This document shows positions 38,381 to 58,527 of a stretch of 64,000 bases of DNA, piece after piece. The translations under genes were made by a program, and so were the position numbers. The stretch comes from Glandiceps talaboti (taxonomy: Eukaryota; Hemichordata; Enteropneusta; Spengelidae), in contig NC_135550.1 in assembly GCF_964340395.1 (NCBI RefSeq), positions 10,995,908 to 11,059,907 on the forward strand, in the 5' to 3' direction. Below the pieces are notes generated by a model. That model was not told the origin of the DNA. It worked only from the letters and a program-made list of their open reading frames with translations, and did no database searches. Numbering within the stretch: position 1 is the first letter of the stretch; each line of letters opens with the position of its first letter.

Positions 38381-40970
38381 CACACAAAAGAAAGTAACTG
38401 TTGTTGTTTGTGGTCAGGAAACGTTGCCTAAAGTGGTGTGACGACGCAATTTTTTTAAAAATTGTTCATGATTAGTTCTGCTGTTGTCTACCCTGAAGTA
38501 GCAATTAATGTAGGGAGAGTTATTTTTGCTTTCCTTTTGATCTGCAGTCTGTATTGGCTGGACAAACCCGAGAAAAAAGGAGATCGAGGCGGGGTATTTA
38601 AGTTATGCAAACTCATCAGAAAACAATTCTTTTTTTTTCTTGGCCTTGAAAACGCCTACTGTGAGATCTATGCTACAACTTTCTACAAAAGCTTCCCATT
38701 ATTACATGTGTGGTTGGCGGTAAGATCACATCTGCAGGCAATCATACTGGATATTTCGCCTACATAACTTCATACCATCTCTTCACTATTTCAAAATTGA
38801 AAATCTTGTTTTTACTTTTTTTCGATAGTCACGCGTATTTCTGTTTCTGAAAGCATGCATGAGGAGATCATCGATCAAACCAGGTCAGCTTCAACTTCCA
38901 GGTGAAATCACCAGCTTTCTACCGAAAATTCTTGCTGGCGAATTCACCAAGATAAATCCATACCATCTCCTCTTTGATCAAAATTAAAATTCTTCTCTCT
39001 TTTTTTAAATATAAATCTTTCGATACTAAGGGCGAGTTTGTGCCAGAACGCGTGCATTTATTAACATGTTATCACAACAATGCAAATGAGATAAGTAAAT
39101 GTTGTTACTGTGTAGCAATGTTGGGCAGTGTACTCGGCAGTACTCAGTGGTTTAATTGGGTCAAACTTTCCCCAATTTTCCGACATTGATTAGCTTTGTT
39201 CTAAACCGTTCAAAGTATTCGGGTTGCTTGTATAAAAGGTACGCATATCGAAATATATATCGATAAGTTTCTGTCCAGATCTGAATTTTATATTTTGAGA
39301 AACCAAACGAACTTGAGAGCCATGGAAATTCACCTCATTGTGGCGTGCATCGCGAAATTCTTGAACTGAGTGTTACATAAAGGGTATTGCCGCCTTAAAC
39401 GAGTTGTATAGAATCAAAGTATAGACCGGTATCATGCTTACCATAAAGTATGTAACTTTCTGCGTACTAGCGATGTTACCACGGTTTGAATTGTGTTTAT
39501 TATTTGCCGTGGAAACCAGTGTACATATCACGGGTATGTAGGGGATCGCAAGGCGGAGTGAAGTCGAGTCAAGCTTTCCTGTACTGAGAATAGGTAGCGG
39601 ACATTTGAACAACTTTTTCGACAACTAAGTTTTACTGGGACTTCAAACATCACAGATATAGAGCTAAAATTCATTATGTTCAAATGATACCAATAACAAC
39701 CCATACATTTGTTCTGTATGCATTGGGTAAATGTACGTATGTCTGTATGCGTATCCCTGTAAATTTGAATAATTTCATTTCAAAAAGCCATTACACCTCT
39801 TCCACTACGTAAACAGATTGATATCACGAAGTCATTTCAGATTTCTTATAGTTTGGCACACCTTTTTGCCAATTCAGGTGTATATCATGTACTAATAGCC
39901 TACTATAACAAGGTTGTTGCATTCCAGCAATTATTATGTGTAGGAACGTTAACAAAAAACTTAATATCACCCTTACGGAAGGCATTCAGTTTAAATCTGG
40001 TTTTCTCATTTCCCAACATGGTATACATATACAATTATGTGATTGCTATCACTAAATGGTACTTTTAAATAATCTATATTTGATAAAATAGAAACGAAAA
40101 TTCTAAAACATTGCAAAAGATGAGATTGATATCGTAAAAAGTCAAAAGTTTTTGACTATAAAGGACTATATTCAGTCTTATCTCCAACACTTTGAATTCT
40201 AACTCTCTCGTTGAAGTAGCGTCAGCTTAACGAACGTAATTGTGTAGAAGTTATATGCGTACCCTTTCTCACAATACCTTCGAGCGTGCGTCATTAAGTT
40301 AGTTTGTATGAAAACATGCATGCATTTAACCATGAACAAACACAAATAGAAAATCTTTTTAAAATGCTACATGGTTTTGATTATCACGAGAGGGCAAATG
40401 GATGTTGCAATGAAAAGTTACCCAGGTGTTTCAGACATGGTATCTTTGATTTTAATATTTTAACTAGCTTAAGTCCTCATGTGGTACACATTCCTCTTTG
40501 CCTTTTTCAAGTCTGCAAACTTTATTTCATTTGATATGACTTGAAATTCTGAAGCACAGAATGTTGTAGTATGAGCTAGTTTGTAAGCATAACGTTACAA
40601 TATGTCTTTTCATTAAACACTACTGATTTCTACCCTAATAAGATGAGTTTTTTTTCTAACAAAAATTTGATTTCGCGAATTACACGAAGAAAATTCACTA
40701 CAAGTTGATTTTCACTCACACAAAGCAAATGAATGTGTAAGTATTAGCACTCAACTTCACCTAAACACTATCCCTGATCCAATTTCCTTTACATTCAAAG
40801 TTAATTACGTTTACTGACTTTAATTTTTGGGGGGGAAAAAGATAAGATGTTGCAAGAAGTAGAAAGTCTGGATTTTTCCTGAGACGGGTGGGTCTGATTT
40901 TTTTCGAACAAATTCTGATCTATGAGCACCATCACAGATCTAGATCATAGATGGTGGTACCTGTTACATG
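38381..40970. other. gene-free stretch
   Basis: No gene recognised. A 101-codon frame at 38462-38767 has a hydrophobic stretch but no splice or homology support. Confidence 0.4.
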
Positions 40971-41072
40971 ACTTGTGTTAATACAGCTATGGAATCTTAC
41001 CAAATCTACATACCCTGTAACAGCAATTGTTTCTCATACCAAGTTACAGGATCTGCGCAGAGCCTGTTACAG
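40971..41072. repeat. cluster of CTGTTACAG-like inverted words
   Basis: CCTGTTACA (40970), CCTGTAACAG (41024), GTTACAGG (41043) and CCTGTTACAG (41063) lie within about 100 bp in both orientations. CCTGTAAC and GTTACAGG form a perfect 8-bp inverted pair. Significance is unknown. Confidence 0.5.
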
Positions 41073-41310
41073 TATTCAGAATTAGGATGATCAGGTGTTG
41101 TCATACCAAACAACATGTCTTGTATGTTCTAATTAACTCGATATTAAGATAGCATTCGAAGATCATGGAAGGAAACTCATCGATACATTAGTCAAAATAA
41201 GCTTATCAATAGGAACTGATCCTCATCAAAGACTAAAATTATGGTCCAATGCAGAAGGTATGCACGTAGAAGTTCAGTTCTTTCAAACCAATACTTCCAA
41301 ATTCAAAGAT

Positions 41311-41322
41311 GGGGGGGGGGGG
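41311..41322. repeat. 12-G homopolymer
   Basis: A run of 12 G residues within otherwise AT-rich DNA. Confidence 0.95.
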
Positions 41323-44300
41323 TGTAATACCTAAGTCATATTATGTAAATTAGACTAATTACTATTCAGTTTTGTACCAAATACTAATCATGGTATTACA
41401 ATATTTGTTACATGTGATTTTGAATCATTGCTGTATTTCCCAAGTGAACGTTTCTATTTTGTAGATTGTCTCGCTTTGTGTTGGCTGTACTCTTACTGAT
41501 GGTAATGAATAAATTAGATAAAACATATCATATTACGAGTTGCGTTGCACTTTTCGACGAAATATTTTGATTTATTGCACAACTGATACATGCCTTATTT
41601 GATAAAACTTTATAACTGTCTCGGTGTTAACTGAAATCGCGTACCCAAGTCAATAAATTTAAACATCCTGAAATACCATCGCAGTCCAGTGTCTACTTTG
41701 ACAGGTACGGTTAATTAGGTCCCTGTTTGTAGCCACAGTATTTCCCGTGGTAACATATTTACTTGTGGTTAACACTGTGTTTGGATGATGGGTGGTACAT
41801 CATTACCTTACATATTATGTATACACGTACACATCCCTCGTACACGCTGAAAACAACTTCAAAACATCATTACTCTCTAGCTCTTCGGGTCGTTTTTTTT
41901 ACGAAATGTTACAAATAGATTAATTTGTAGTAACATTCTGCTCTAGCTTCATAGATTCCTTGTCATTCCAAGACTCTAATGAACATTTTGTTGTATGACC
42001 TTTGCATACTCTAGCATGTCAGTGGCAGTTTAATCCAACATTCCAAATATAGACGAATTGTACGACTTCAACGTCAGCACTGATTATGGGTGAATGAAGT
42101 AGTTAATGTGTAACGTTTCCCCCTTCTCATTCTCATTCTGTATTATTTCCATAACCTACACGCACACGATTTGCATTGATTGGCGGAAATAAACTGTAGC
42201 CAACCAGGTCAAATGAACACCACGTGTACAAGTTAACTTCATATTCTTTTAATAATTATATAAAATTTACGTTATACAAATAATAACCAAGTGCCCTGTT
42301 ATCGATCCTACCCTCGTGTATAGTAAACTTAGTAATTAAAATACCCTCAATAATGACGGCAAGAAATTCTGTGGCGTTTTACATATTTTTACTTTTATAC
42401 CCGTACTCACACGCGCACGCGCACGACAATCGAACATCAGAACGCGTTACTCCTGGCATTCAATATTCAGCATCCATCACTCTATCGATCTCGGTCATCA
42501 ACTTTGTAATAACTTGATACCGCATTTCTAGTGAGTTGATGACCATTTCTTATTTAAAAGATAAAACCTAAAGGCAACAACAAATATCTCTAAAGTTTTA
42601 TTACTTTGCATGCCTTGAAGGGTGACAGTAACACCAAGCTTTGTTGAGATTTAGGCTGCATTGATCATCCTGGATTGCGGATGTATTCTCCATTAACCTC
42701 ACAACACAAAGTCGTGTACAGTATTGCACGATGCTAGGGGTCATTGTCATCATCAAACAGATATAAATACACAGGTGAAACATCAAGATTCTCTTGTCAT
42801 GGCTTAGTGGTTAGAAAGTGTTACTGATCCACGAGAAAGAATCGATCGATGCAAGGTGACTTATTTATGTGAGAAAACTGAAAATGAATGGCGTTTACAT
42901 GTACACGGAATACTAACACATGCAAACTTCAGTTAACAAATAGATACTTTTTTATATCTTGATTTTCAACAATGATTATTCAGATCCAGGTTTAAGTGAC
43001 ATTTTTGAAGATCAAAAACTTTTAAATATTCAACTTATGCATATAAAAGGATAACCCGATAGCCTTCGACACACACATTTCAGTATTCAATATAACTTTA
43101 TTGTCCTCATCGGCAATTTCTGTTTAGATATTCTATAATAACGTTGTCGACAAATCAATGCCTTCCCTGTCATTGGGTGCACCCCGGGGTGTATCTCTCT
43201 TCTTTGTCATATTCTTCACTTACATTTCGTCTGCGCTGTCCGTTGTCACGACATACTTGGCATACGTTGCGCATTCCAAAAAATAGGACGAGTAATTATC
43301 TAAATGCTAGAAGCGGTACTGTCACGTAAAGAGTGACTACCCCTATTCAGATATAAAGTGCATTAAAAAAGTTATGACACCGTCGATCCCACACTAATTG
43401 CCTTCAAATCGGCAGAACGCTCAGACTACTATTTGCCTTCTAATTGCATAGCGCCATTATTCGATTTATATATCTACAACCGATGACAATAATTATGATA
43501 TTGAACATATCATTCCCAAAATACAGTTTTGATTTATACTTCCTTGACATTTCGTGGTCATATTTTCATAGAAATACTGCTTGCTGCGTTCAACCTTTTT
43601 ACGACGACAAATCATTATTAACGCATTCATCACCCAAACAATGAATACATCAGAATAGCGCCCGGGGTAGTCTAAACATCGTGACGTACATAATTGTCAT
43701 CCAATTTAGGAAATTATGCTTAGGGGAACATAAATACATTGAAAATATTATGACAGCCAATACACCTGCACTTATCAATGTCATGGTAAATGCCAATAGC
43801 GGTATTATAATTGCATGAAGGCGATGCTTTTTGGTTAAAATTGTTAATTTCACACGGCTTATTCTTTATATCGAAATAGTGAGTGTTTACTAAAAACTGG
43901 AAATTGTATATCAGCATTTCTTGGTAATTCATCATCCGCCAATATCACAGCTGATGGCTGTTAAATAAAACACATGTATACGACTAGGAGTGTTCTCAGC
44001 AACTGATAATTCGTTGGATGAGTGATGTTGAAAACCCGTATATTACTTTAATAGTGTACAGTGGTTTCATAGGTCGAGTGATAAACTGATACTGCCATAT
44101 TTGCGCATGCCAAGTGGACTTTGCTGTGATACAAACGTGTTATAAAACTACAAACGTTCCACAATCACTTGATTGATACACACATTTTCTCCCAAACTCT
44201 ATCTATAGATCTTATGAATGACATAAGTTTCTGTAACATAGAAAAAAATTGGAATGAAACGTTACCGTTTGTTAGATTAGAATAACCTTTTGATCACATC

Positions 44301-44383
44301 TGCACAATTTGCTTGCTAACATTTGCAAACCATTATAAGAATCAACGGGTTTTTTTTTCGTTTATATGTACATGTGGGAAATG

Positions 44384-44388
<5 letters not shown>
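41323..44388. other. gene-free stretch
   Basis: No gene recognised. CACACGCGCACGCGCACG at 42408-42425 is a perfect alternating purine-pyrimidine run with Z-DNA potential and locally high CpG. Confidence 0.4.
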
Positions 44389-44460
<72 letters not shown>

Positions 44461-44510
44461 ACAGCGACAGACAGACAGACGGATGGATGGATGGAGGGGA
44501 GGGAGGGAGA
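44389..44510. repeat. (GA)n - poly-G - stepwise tetranucleotide array
   Basis: About 62 bp of GA repeats pass into a run of 10 G and then into GACA, GACG, GATG and GAGG tetranucleotides. The GA tract is a mirror-repeat purine run able to form triplex (H-DNA). Frames rich in RE or SL here are artefacts. Confidence 0.97.
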
Positions 44511-51300
<6,790 letters not shown>

Positions 51301-51339
51301 AAGAAAAGTGATCTGCCCAAAGAAATATTACGACTGTAA

Positions 51340-51890
51340 CATTCGGCCTAGATGTGACATTATCTCTCAAAACGCGGTTGATAACCAGGCTTCTGCATTC
51401 ATTGACGCTACAGCTTTCCGCGCTGCCGTTCATTTACTAGTGACGTTTTTTTCTTCTCAAGTTTTAACATTCACGCTGAGGATTTCTACCAATAGTTTCT
51501 TTCAATTATCTTCAGCCCAGTCTCTAAAGCAAGACCGCTGCATCCATTTGCCACCCCGCAGGCGTGACGAGAGCACTGCCTCGTCCACGTCTTAGAGAAT
51601 CACTGCGGTAATTGACGGAATTCATGTTTTTACAACCCTCCCGTAAACTTATCATGCCCGAACTGTCTCATTTATTTAAGGCATCCGTGAACATTTCCTT
51701 TGGAGACCTTCGATTCTATGGCACACCATGCAACTCTGATCTCGTTCAAAATAACTACCTCCTAACAGTCGACAAGAACTCGGAAACGCAATTTCCTCAT
51801 TATCGTCTCGTACGAAACGACGTCTGCTCTTTTCAGCAACAACGATTCTCGACACAAATTATTCGCTCATTAAAGATGCTACATTAGTTG
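51340..51890. other. CpG-richer segment, possible exon or promoter region
   Basis: This interval is visibly richer in C and CpG than its surroundings (roughly 17 CpG in the first 280 bp by eye) and contains two + frames of 95 and 91 codons in different phases. No domain was recognised. It could be a diverged exon pair, a pseudogene fragment or an unmethylated regulatory patch. Confidence 0.2.
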
Positions 51891-53174
51891 CTAGAATGTT
51901 GAAACACCTCCCTCGCATTTTAAAAACGAATTGAGAGTTGACAAAGATAGGTTTTCAATACGTCGACATGCGACTGTGAATGTTCAGCGATCTGTTATCG
52001 CTTTTATACGCTACAGCTAGCCAATATATACGAAAAATAGATACACGGTTTCTTTTTGCTTAAAATCAGAAATTTTTAAATGCTGTATGGAAAAAAATGA
52101 CAAACCTATTTGTGTAAAAATCTGAAATCTCTGATTCTCACAGGGTGGTATCAATATTCTTCAGAAGGCGTCGTGTCAATCAATTCTATTGTCTACTTCG
52201 ACACGTATTCAGCCCCACCGTTGAGCTTGCTAAGTTCTTTACTTTCCTCGAGCGTATAAAGGAGGTGTATATTTTGATGGGGTTCTAAGCAAAAATATGT
52301 TTTATTCTTCAGTTTTCGATACGTTTGATAACAGCTTTGAGCGATAGAATAAGTTTAGATCCATACAAAGCATGAAGTGTAAGTATTGTTTGTCCTTCAA
52401 TACATTAACGGTAGTCGTTTACCAGTGCTTAGATTGGCAAACAGAATGATGGCAGACCTATTCATAGAAAGTTGTCTTTGTGTTTCTATCTTCAAGTGCA
52501 AAAGCCATAGCACTGATTACTTTTCGACGCATTCAAGCATGCCTTTTAATGGAATAGTATTCGATATTACTCGAGTGCCTGAGTTACTACCTTCATTAAT
52601 GGCCTGGTCCTGGGAGACACCAACGTACTAAATTTGAGGGAAATATTGTGAGTTGACGCTAGAAGTTAAATAAATTCAATTAACGATCGTTGATATCAAA
52701 CGTTTAATATTGAAATACACGGGTCTTCTTTCGTCGAAGTAACATGCATGCGCATGCGCTGTTTTAACAGCTGTGCTAAAACTCATCCTTTGCTTGTACG
52801 TTGTCATTGGTTGTTCGGACGCCGCTGCGACAGTAAGTTTATCTATTTGGATGATGGTTTTTGGCCGCTTTCCAACCATGCAAATACTCGAGGTAGGAAT
52901 AATTTTGTCGTTTCGTATGCTAACCTTTATTCGTTTTCGTATTTCCTCAACTTCGAGTTGTCAAAAAAAAAATCGAAGACAGAAAATACCCTAGTTATGT
53001 TTAAAAAAAAAAAATTGGTAAATGGAGAATCGTGATTGATGCATGAGACACAACTTTGCGTTGGAAGAAATAAATGCAACATTTCAGATTTGATGATCCG
53101 TATCTGTCAAAAAAAAGAGCCAATGTTGCTTATTCTGGAGATGTTTCAAGTAAAACTTTAGGTTTTACGATTAC

Positions 53175-53430
53175 CTGGTAACAAACGATGCCAATGAGGA
53201 GAGAAATATAAATGCGTTTGTACAAAATCAATCGGACTCCTTTAGGCTGCCTGTCTAGCCAGCAGATATGCCGCGCAATGTCCGTAAATGCCACGTCAAT
53301 AACAATCATGTACAGTGAAACGAATGCTTGACTTTGTCGGTAAAACGCTAACAAGAGATGGGAGCTGCGTATAGGTACGTATTCTAGACACTTCCCGTTG
53401 GCAAGGACATGTTTTACTTGTAGCTCGCAG
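53175..53430 (-). CDS. possible coding exon, function unknown
   Basis: On the minus strand a 256 bp segment is bounded by AATTATTGTAG (acceptor, weak pyrimidine tract) and TTACCAG|GTAATC (good donor), and is open for 85 codons. The longer open frame covers 53130-53453 with a non-ATG start. The peptide runs from CELQVKHVLANGKCLEYV through IARHICWLDRQPKG to LLIGIVCYQ. Third positions are mixed and C-containing, unlike the AT-rich flanks, and composition resembles a real protein. No family recognised; weak likeness to a dynein motor segment was considered and rejected. No partner exons found. Confidence 0.22.
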
Positions 53431-55960
53431 CTACAATAATTCTTCGTGTACAAACCGTGTATAGAGTAGAGCCGTCACTATCGGACGCACTATAATTTAC
53501 TAGATGGTCGGTGACTCATATATGGATAGGATATACTGTGACATCGTATAGGGGATTCATATAAAACAACCGGGAATTTCGATTATTATACGGGTTGAAT
53601 CGAGAACGGAAGAGATCGGTCTTTTATAATAGATGTATTACAATTTTATAGTTTTATAAAAAATAGAAAAAAAAGAAAAAAAAAGAAGCGGCTTACTGTG
53701 TTCAACTGGGTGACGAAGATGAATTAACGCCAAACATAGCAATCCAGCTTGGCTGGTGCATGAACATTTTTCAAAGTCTTGTTTCAATTTCATAATCGAC
53801 ACAAGTGGTTACTCTACTACGCTCCGTAAGAATAAACGCCATCATTTCAATTCCACGGCGATGTTTCATCGTGATTGAATATGACTTGCTTTTCCCGTAG
53901 CTTTAGGCTACGTGTTACAAAACGGAGCCTAAAATGTACACTCACAGGGCCTAGAGACAGATAATTATTCATAAAAAACACGGTGAAGGAGGCAATACAA
54001 AGTCATGTTTAACTCAACTGAGAAACTGAACTTCTTTCAATTTTGTTTTCAACTTAGTGCTTAACGCCGTGGGCGATATGATGTTGCGTGTGTACGTTCT
54101 TAGGGGTCATCCTTAAAAAGTCAGTAGAATTTAGAAATCCATAAAGTGTCGCCGGGTATAACCTATTGATTTTGAAGGTCGACGAATCTACAAAGTACCT
54201 GTTTTTCCAAACTGATATCACAGAAAGTGCAGACTGATGTATGTCCCACCTGAATTGCCTCTCTATCAAGTTTAGTCCTTTGATGATACCTAATAGGGTT
54301 GTACGGTACTGTAGTTGGGCGACTCCATTACCTTACGGGGGTTAGTTACCCAAGAGATATCATCTTGCTGTTTTGCTAGAAGATCTCTGGATGTAAGAAC
54401 AATAATGAGTGCGTGTTTACGTTATTTTTTTCTCTCGAAAATTAAGTGCAAAACGTATTCAGAACACGAATCCACAGTGTATAGAACCAGTCTTATTGTA
54501 TCACGCTGAAAAGGTTCCTAGGGTAACTCACTATCGATGTTTTTTATCATAAAGGACAATGCACCGAATATGATTGAACAGTGCATATGCCAAGCACAAG
54601 TAGTACATTATAAGGCGAAGAATGATTCATCGTGTTCCACTAGATGTTTGCTTAAGTTAGACAATACACAAAGAATACATTTATATATTTCGAAGAAATG
54701 TTAATGAAAAAAGAATAATGTGTAACCATTGTAATTTATGTTTTGTTCAATGGTGATTAGTATTCGTATGTATGTAAATCTAAATAATTCATTACTTATG
54801 AGTGATGTACAAAATTTAATAACTTTTATTTATCGATTGAAAAATCCACACGTTTCAAATGATTCACTGTGTGATGATACAGCCAGTGACAGGCAAGTAT
54901 TTACAAACGGAACTTGTTACAAACATGGAACGTAAACACATTGAATTGGATTAACACACTTGGCATGCACAGCATATTGGAGCTGAGAGAGGTGTATCAC
55001 ATTTCATGGTTCGATAAGAACAGTTTTCTGACATCTTTACGTGTACATGAAATAGCAGGGGAATTTGCAATTATTTTGTCAATATGAGCCCATTATGTAA
55101 AAAGACTATAAAACTGTTCTTATCAAATCATTAAATGTAAAAACAAGTCTATATATGTAGCTGCAACATACTATCTAATTCATGTATGTACTTTCTCTCT
55201 GTTTGTAACAAGTTACTCTTGCCAGTCGATAGTTGTAAATATATTCTTGTAACAAAAATCTCCATTTTTCATTAGAAATGTGTCAAATGAAACTGTACAT
55301 GAACAAGAAAATGATTGACATTTCTTACCTTGTCGTATTGTAAGGAAATCTCGTCACTCATTGTTTATTGTTTGATTGGCGTCTTGACGTCATACATCTT
55401 GAATTCCGAAGATGGATACATAATTGTTCATATCGTTAGTCTGTATTGCATACGGTAATATGATGGTCCTAATATAACTCATTTTCATGATTTCAATAAA
55501 TTTTGTTACAATTCTTGCATGTTCTTGTGACTTTACATTTCTTTTTATATAGCATTATCGTTTCAATGCATGCATGCATACATGTAGTATGTCTTCTCGC
55601 AAGCTACTGTCCATAATGTAGAGAAGAATGAGGTCTCTCTGTCCTCTTTTTTGGCGAATTTCCAAAGACTACGATGGATGCAAGTCAAATTCTGAAACAA
55701 TGCTGAAGGGCTGTGTAGTCATAAGTCCAAATTGAATTATCAGACAAATTACTATGGTAACACCTGTCTGTGGTCTAATGCCTTAACCTTTAAACACTTG
55801 TCACCAGTGACATGTTAATGACAGGTGCAACATATCCGTGTCCGTGGATGACTTTGTCTCTTCTCTCAAGGTATATCTTCCACTTACCTTTATACATGTC
55901 TCAGATCGATTTTCTGAATCTCATGCGAAGTTGACATTTTGATCATTCTGTCAGACTCAG
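53431..55960. other. gene-free stretch
   Basis: No gene recognised. An A-rich run is at 53659-53688 and a perfect CRE word TGACGTCA at 55385-55392. Confidence 0.4.
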
Positions 55961-55967
55961 TTACACA

Positions 55968-55997
55968 CTGAAGAAGGACAAGTGATTTGTTCGAAAC
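55968..55997 (+). ncRNA. hammerhead-ribozyme-like core, incomplete
   Basis: CTGAAGA (55968-55974, fitting the CUGANGA core) is followed by a six-pair stem GGACAA/TTGTTC (one G-U pair, loop GTGAT) and then GAAAC. This matches the order of the catalytic core and stem II. Against it, an extra A follows the core before the stem, and no convincing stem III with the NUH cleavage site or closing stem I was found. It may be a decayed ribozyme from a Penelope-like or other retroelement, or chance. Confidence 0.15.
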
Positions 55998-57500
55998 ATG
56001 TCTATTTATCCACGGGTGGGTTACACTTCCATGGTTTAACTATCAACGTGGAAGAAGAGAACTTGTGTATGAAGTTGACATTATCTCTCAACTCCCGACT
56101 ATCCAAGATTAACTTTCATCGAAAGTGTAATTTGACATCGATTAGTAGGCGGAAAGGTTGTTTCATTGTGTGGGTGTCATAGCTGAATAGACCTTAAATT
56201 TGTACACACAAGTCCAAGTAAGCATATATAAAGAGGCGAGGTGCAGCAGCCAGTTTTATTTATCATAAGGTTTATATGGGCAGATTCGCCTATAAGCACA
56301 CATTCAACATAGAATCCACCTCAGCAAGAAAGTCTTAGCTGTTTTTTTTTGTTCAAGGAAACTCAAACCAATTGTCAGTGGCAATCAGTAACAAAATGTG
56401 GAATTACCGTACCCATTTTTGAAATAGGGGGTCGAAATGATATATATTTTTTTAATTTACTTATTTTAGAATCCAATATGGCCGCCAAAATACTGTGTAT
56501 GAATTAAAAATTGACGATTCCTAGAAATTACGGTGATGAATCACCCAAATTTTTTTTTATTCTTTCAAAAGGGGAACAGGAACAAAACTTTCACATGACA
56601 GGGTTTGGAGAGAAAATAAGTACCTTGATTTTCACGGAAATATGTCATCGAGGTGTATTCGACTTTAATGCAAACTGTGTACTCTATCAGCTTGGGAAAA
56701 AGATCTCAAGTCAATACATTCGATATCCCTTTATACAATTTTTAACAAAATCACACTCAGAAAATTCAAAAAATTCAAAAGGGTGATGTTAATTACTCTC
56801 ATGGTACATAATTATCAACGAGCCGAGAATTTCTTCGCACCTCATAAAGTTAGTAAAACTGATAGTATTGCATCACGGACATAGAAATTGGCTTTCAATT
56901 AATAATCAGGATCATTCATGAAATTGTTATTGAGAGGCTTGTAATAATATATTTAGAAAAAAAAAGAGATAACGCATATTTATGCTGATATCAATGACAA
57001 CTCGTGAATAATTCGTTCTCAACTTATTAAAATATGAGATTAGGCGAGTGTAGGACTAAGAGAAGGTGAGACAAGTAAAAGACACCAAATAATGAAGTAT
57101 TTCGAAAGTGCATTTAGATATTATTTTTCTTCTTCTTTCAGCCAAGGAAAATACGAGTGACCTAACGGGCCTTGTCACTACGAGTCGCTAGAGATAGCGA
57201 GTATTTTACGGCTGAATAAAGAAAATATTTGGGAATGATATAATTATACCTCCTCGAGCACAATTTATGAACAATCGGGAAAAATAATCGCGATTTGACT
57301 CATGTAAAACACCACAGAACCAGTGACGTAGACATGGGTTGTCATGACGTAGAACGATCAGGGTATGTAATCCACATATTTTCTGTTCAGCGACAATGCC
57401 TTGGCTTGTTCATTGTATAATATCTTTAAATAACTACGTATACGTCTATGGCAAATTTCAAAAAAATGATTTTAATGTCACCCAAAAAAATGAATCCTAG
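55998..57500. other. gene-free stretch
   Basis: No gene recognised. CCAATATGGCCGCCAAAAT near 56475 contains a YY1/SRF-like word. Frames of 66 and 91 codons are unsupported. Confidence 0.4.
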
Positions 57501-57502
57501 TT

Positions 57503-57533
57503 CCCTTCCCCCTTCCCCTCCCCCTCCCTTCCC
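57503..57533 (-). other. G-quadruplex-forming tract on the minus strand
   Basis: The + strand is five to six C runs of three to five separated by T or TT. The complementary strand is therefore G runs of three to five with loops of one or two bases, a canonical stable G-quadruplex pattern; the C strand could form an i-motif. Confidence 0.8.
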
Positions 57534-58527
57534 ATTTGATACTAGATGGACGGGCAAACTACATACTTATACTGCAGTTAGCAGTATTGTGCTGTATATA
57601 TATAATTGATTCCACCTATCTTTCAGCTTCTGATTGTTAGTAAAAAAAAACTATGAAATTATAATTCCCGATGAATAATTCTTTACAAGTGTTCACCAGT
57701 ACTTCTGACACAGGTTTATGACTTCGGACTAGGAAAGGTGTACTAGTCTTATTATTGACGTCATCTTTTAAAAAGTACGACTGTCTTCTGAATACGCAAA
57801 TTCAGGTAATAAAGATAAACGAGAAAACAAACTATAAAACCTAATCCATTAGGCGGTATTCCAAAAGTACATGTAAGTCTTATGTAAAAATATGACACCA
57901 AACGACTCTGACAAATGACTCCTTCCCATATCTTCCTTTTATAGCTCTCGTTTGTTACCGGTAATATATGTCAGTTTGCTTGTTTTTTTGATACCGATCA
58001 TGCGTCATTCATTGCAACCTAACTTATTTGGCCATCGTATCTTAAGTGCCTTTTAAATGAAAGTTTGCCGGTATACGCACTTACAGTTACGCATACTAAG
58101 ATAAAAATAACAACATTCATACAATCACTGAAAAAAAGTATTGGGTCCGAATCTAAATACTCGTTCAGTTCGGTAGATTTCTATCAGAAGGAGATATAAG
58201 TCATGCAAAAGCGACTTCTCCGGGGCAAAGCTTCCTTTTTATATATAAACATGCATATGAAAGGACCGGTGCCGGTTTGTCACATTTATGTGGCATTTAC
58301 ATACAAATTGACTAAGGTCCTGAAGAAGACATTATTGAATGGGGATAATTAAGGGTTAGGTGATTTACGTCGAATCGATTTGGTGCGTACTTGTTTTTTT
58401 GAATCAAGTCACATCAGGAGTAAACAGATAACATAAAATACGATCAAGAGAAAGATAAAGGTTCGAACATAAGAAATTAATTATGCTTTGGGAATGAGAA
58501 AAACGACAAGGTGTTTGATAGTAGTTA
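57534..58527. other. gene-free stretch
   Basis: No gene recognised. Perfect CRE word TGACGTCA at 57756-57763. Confidence 0.4.

Noticed and set aside
53175-53430. Similarity of the minus-strand peptide to a dynein heavy chain AAA4 segment
   Set aside because: A few residues around QPKG align, but the essential P-loop that should follow is absent.
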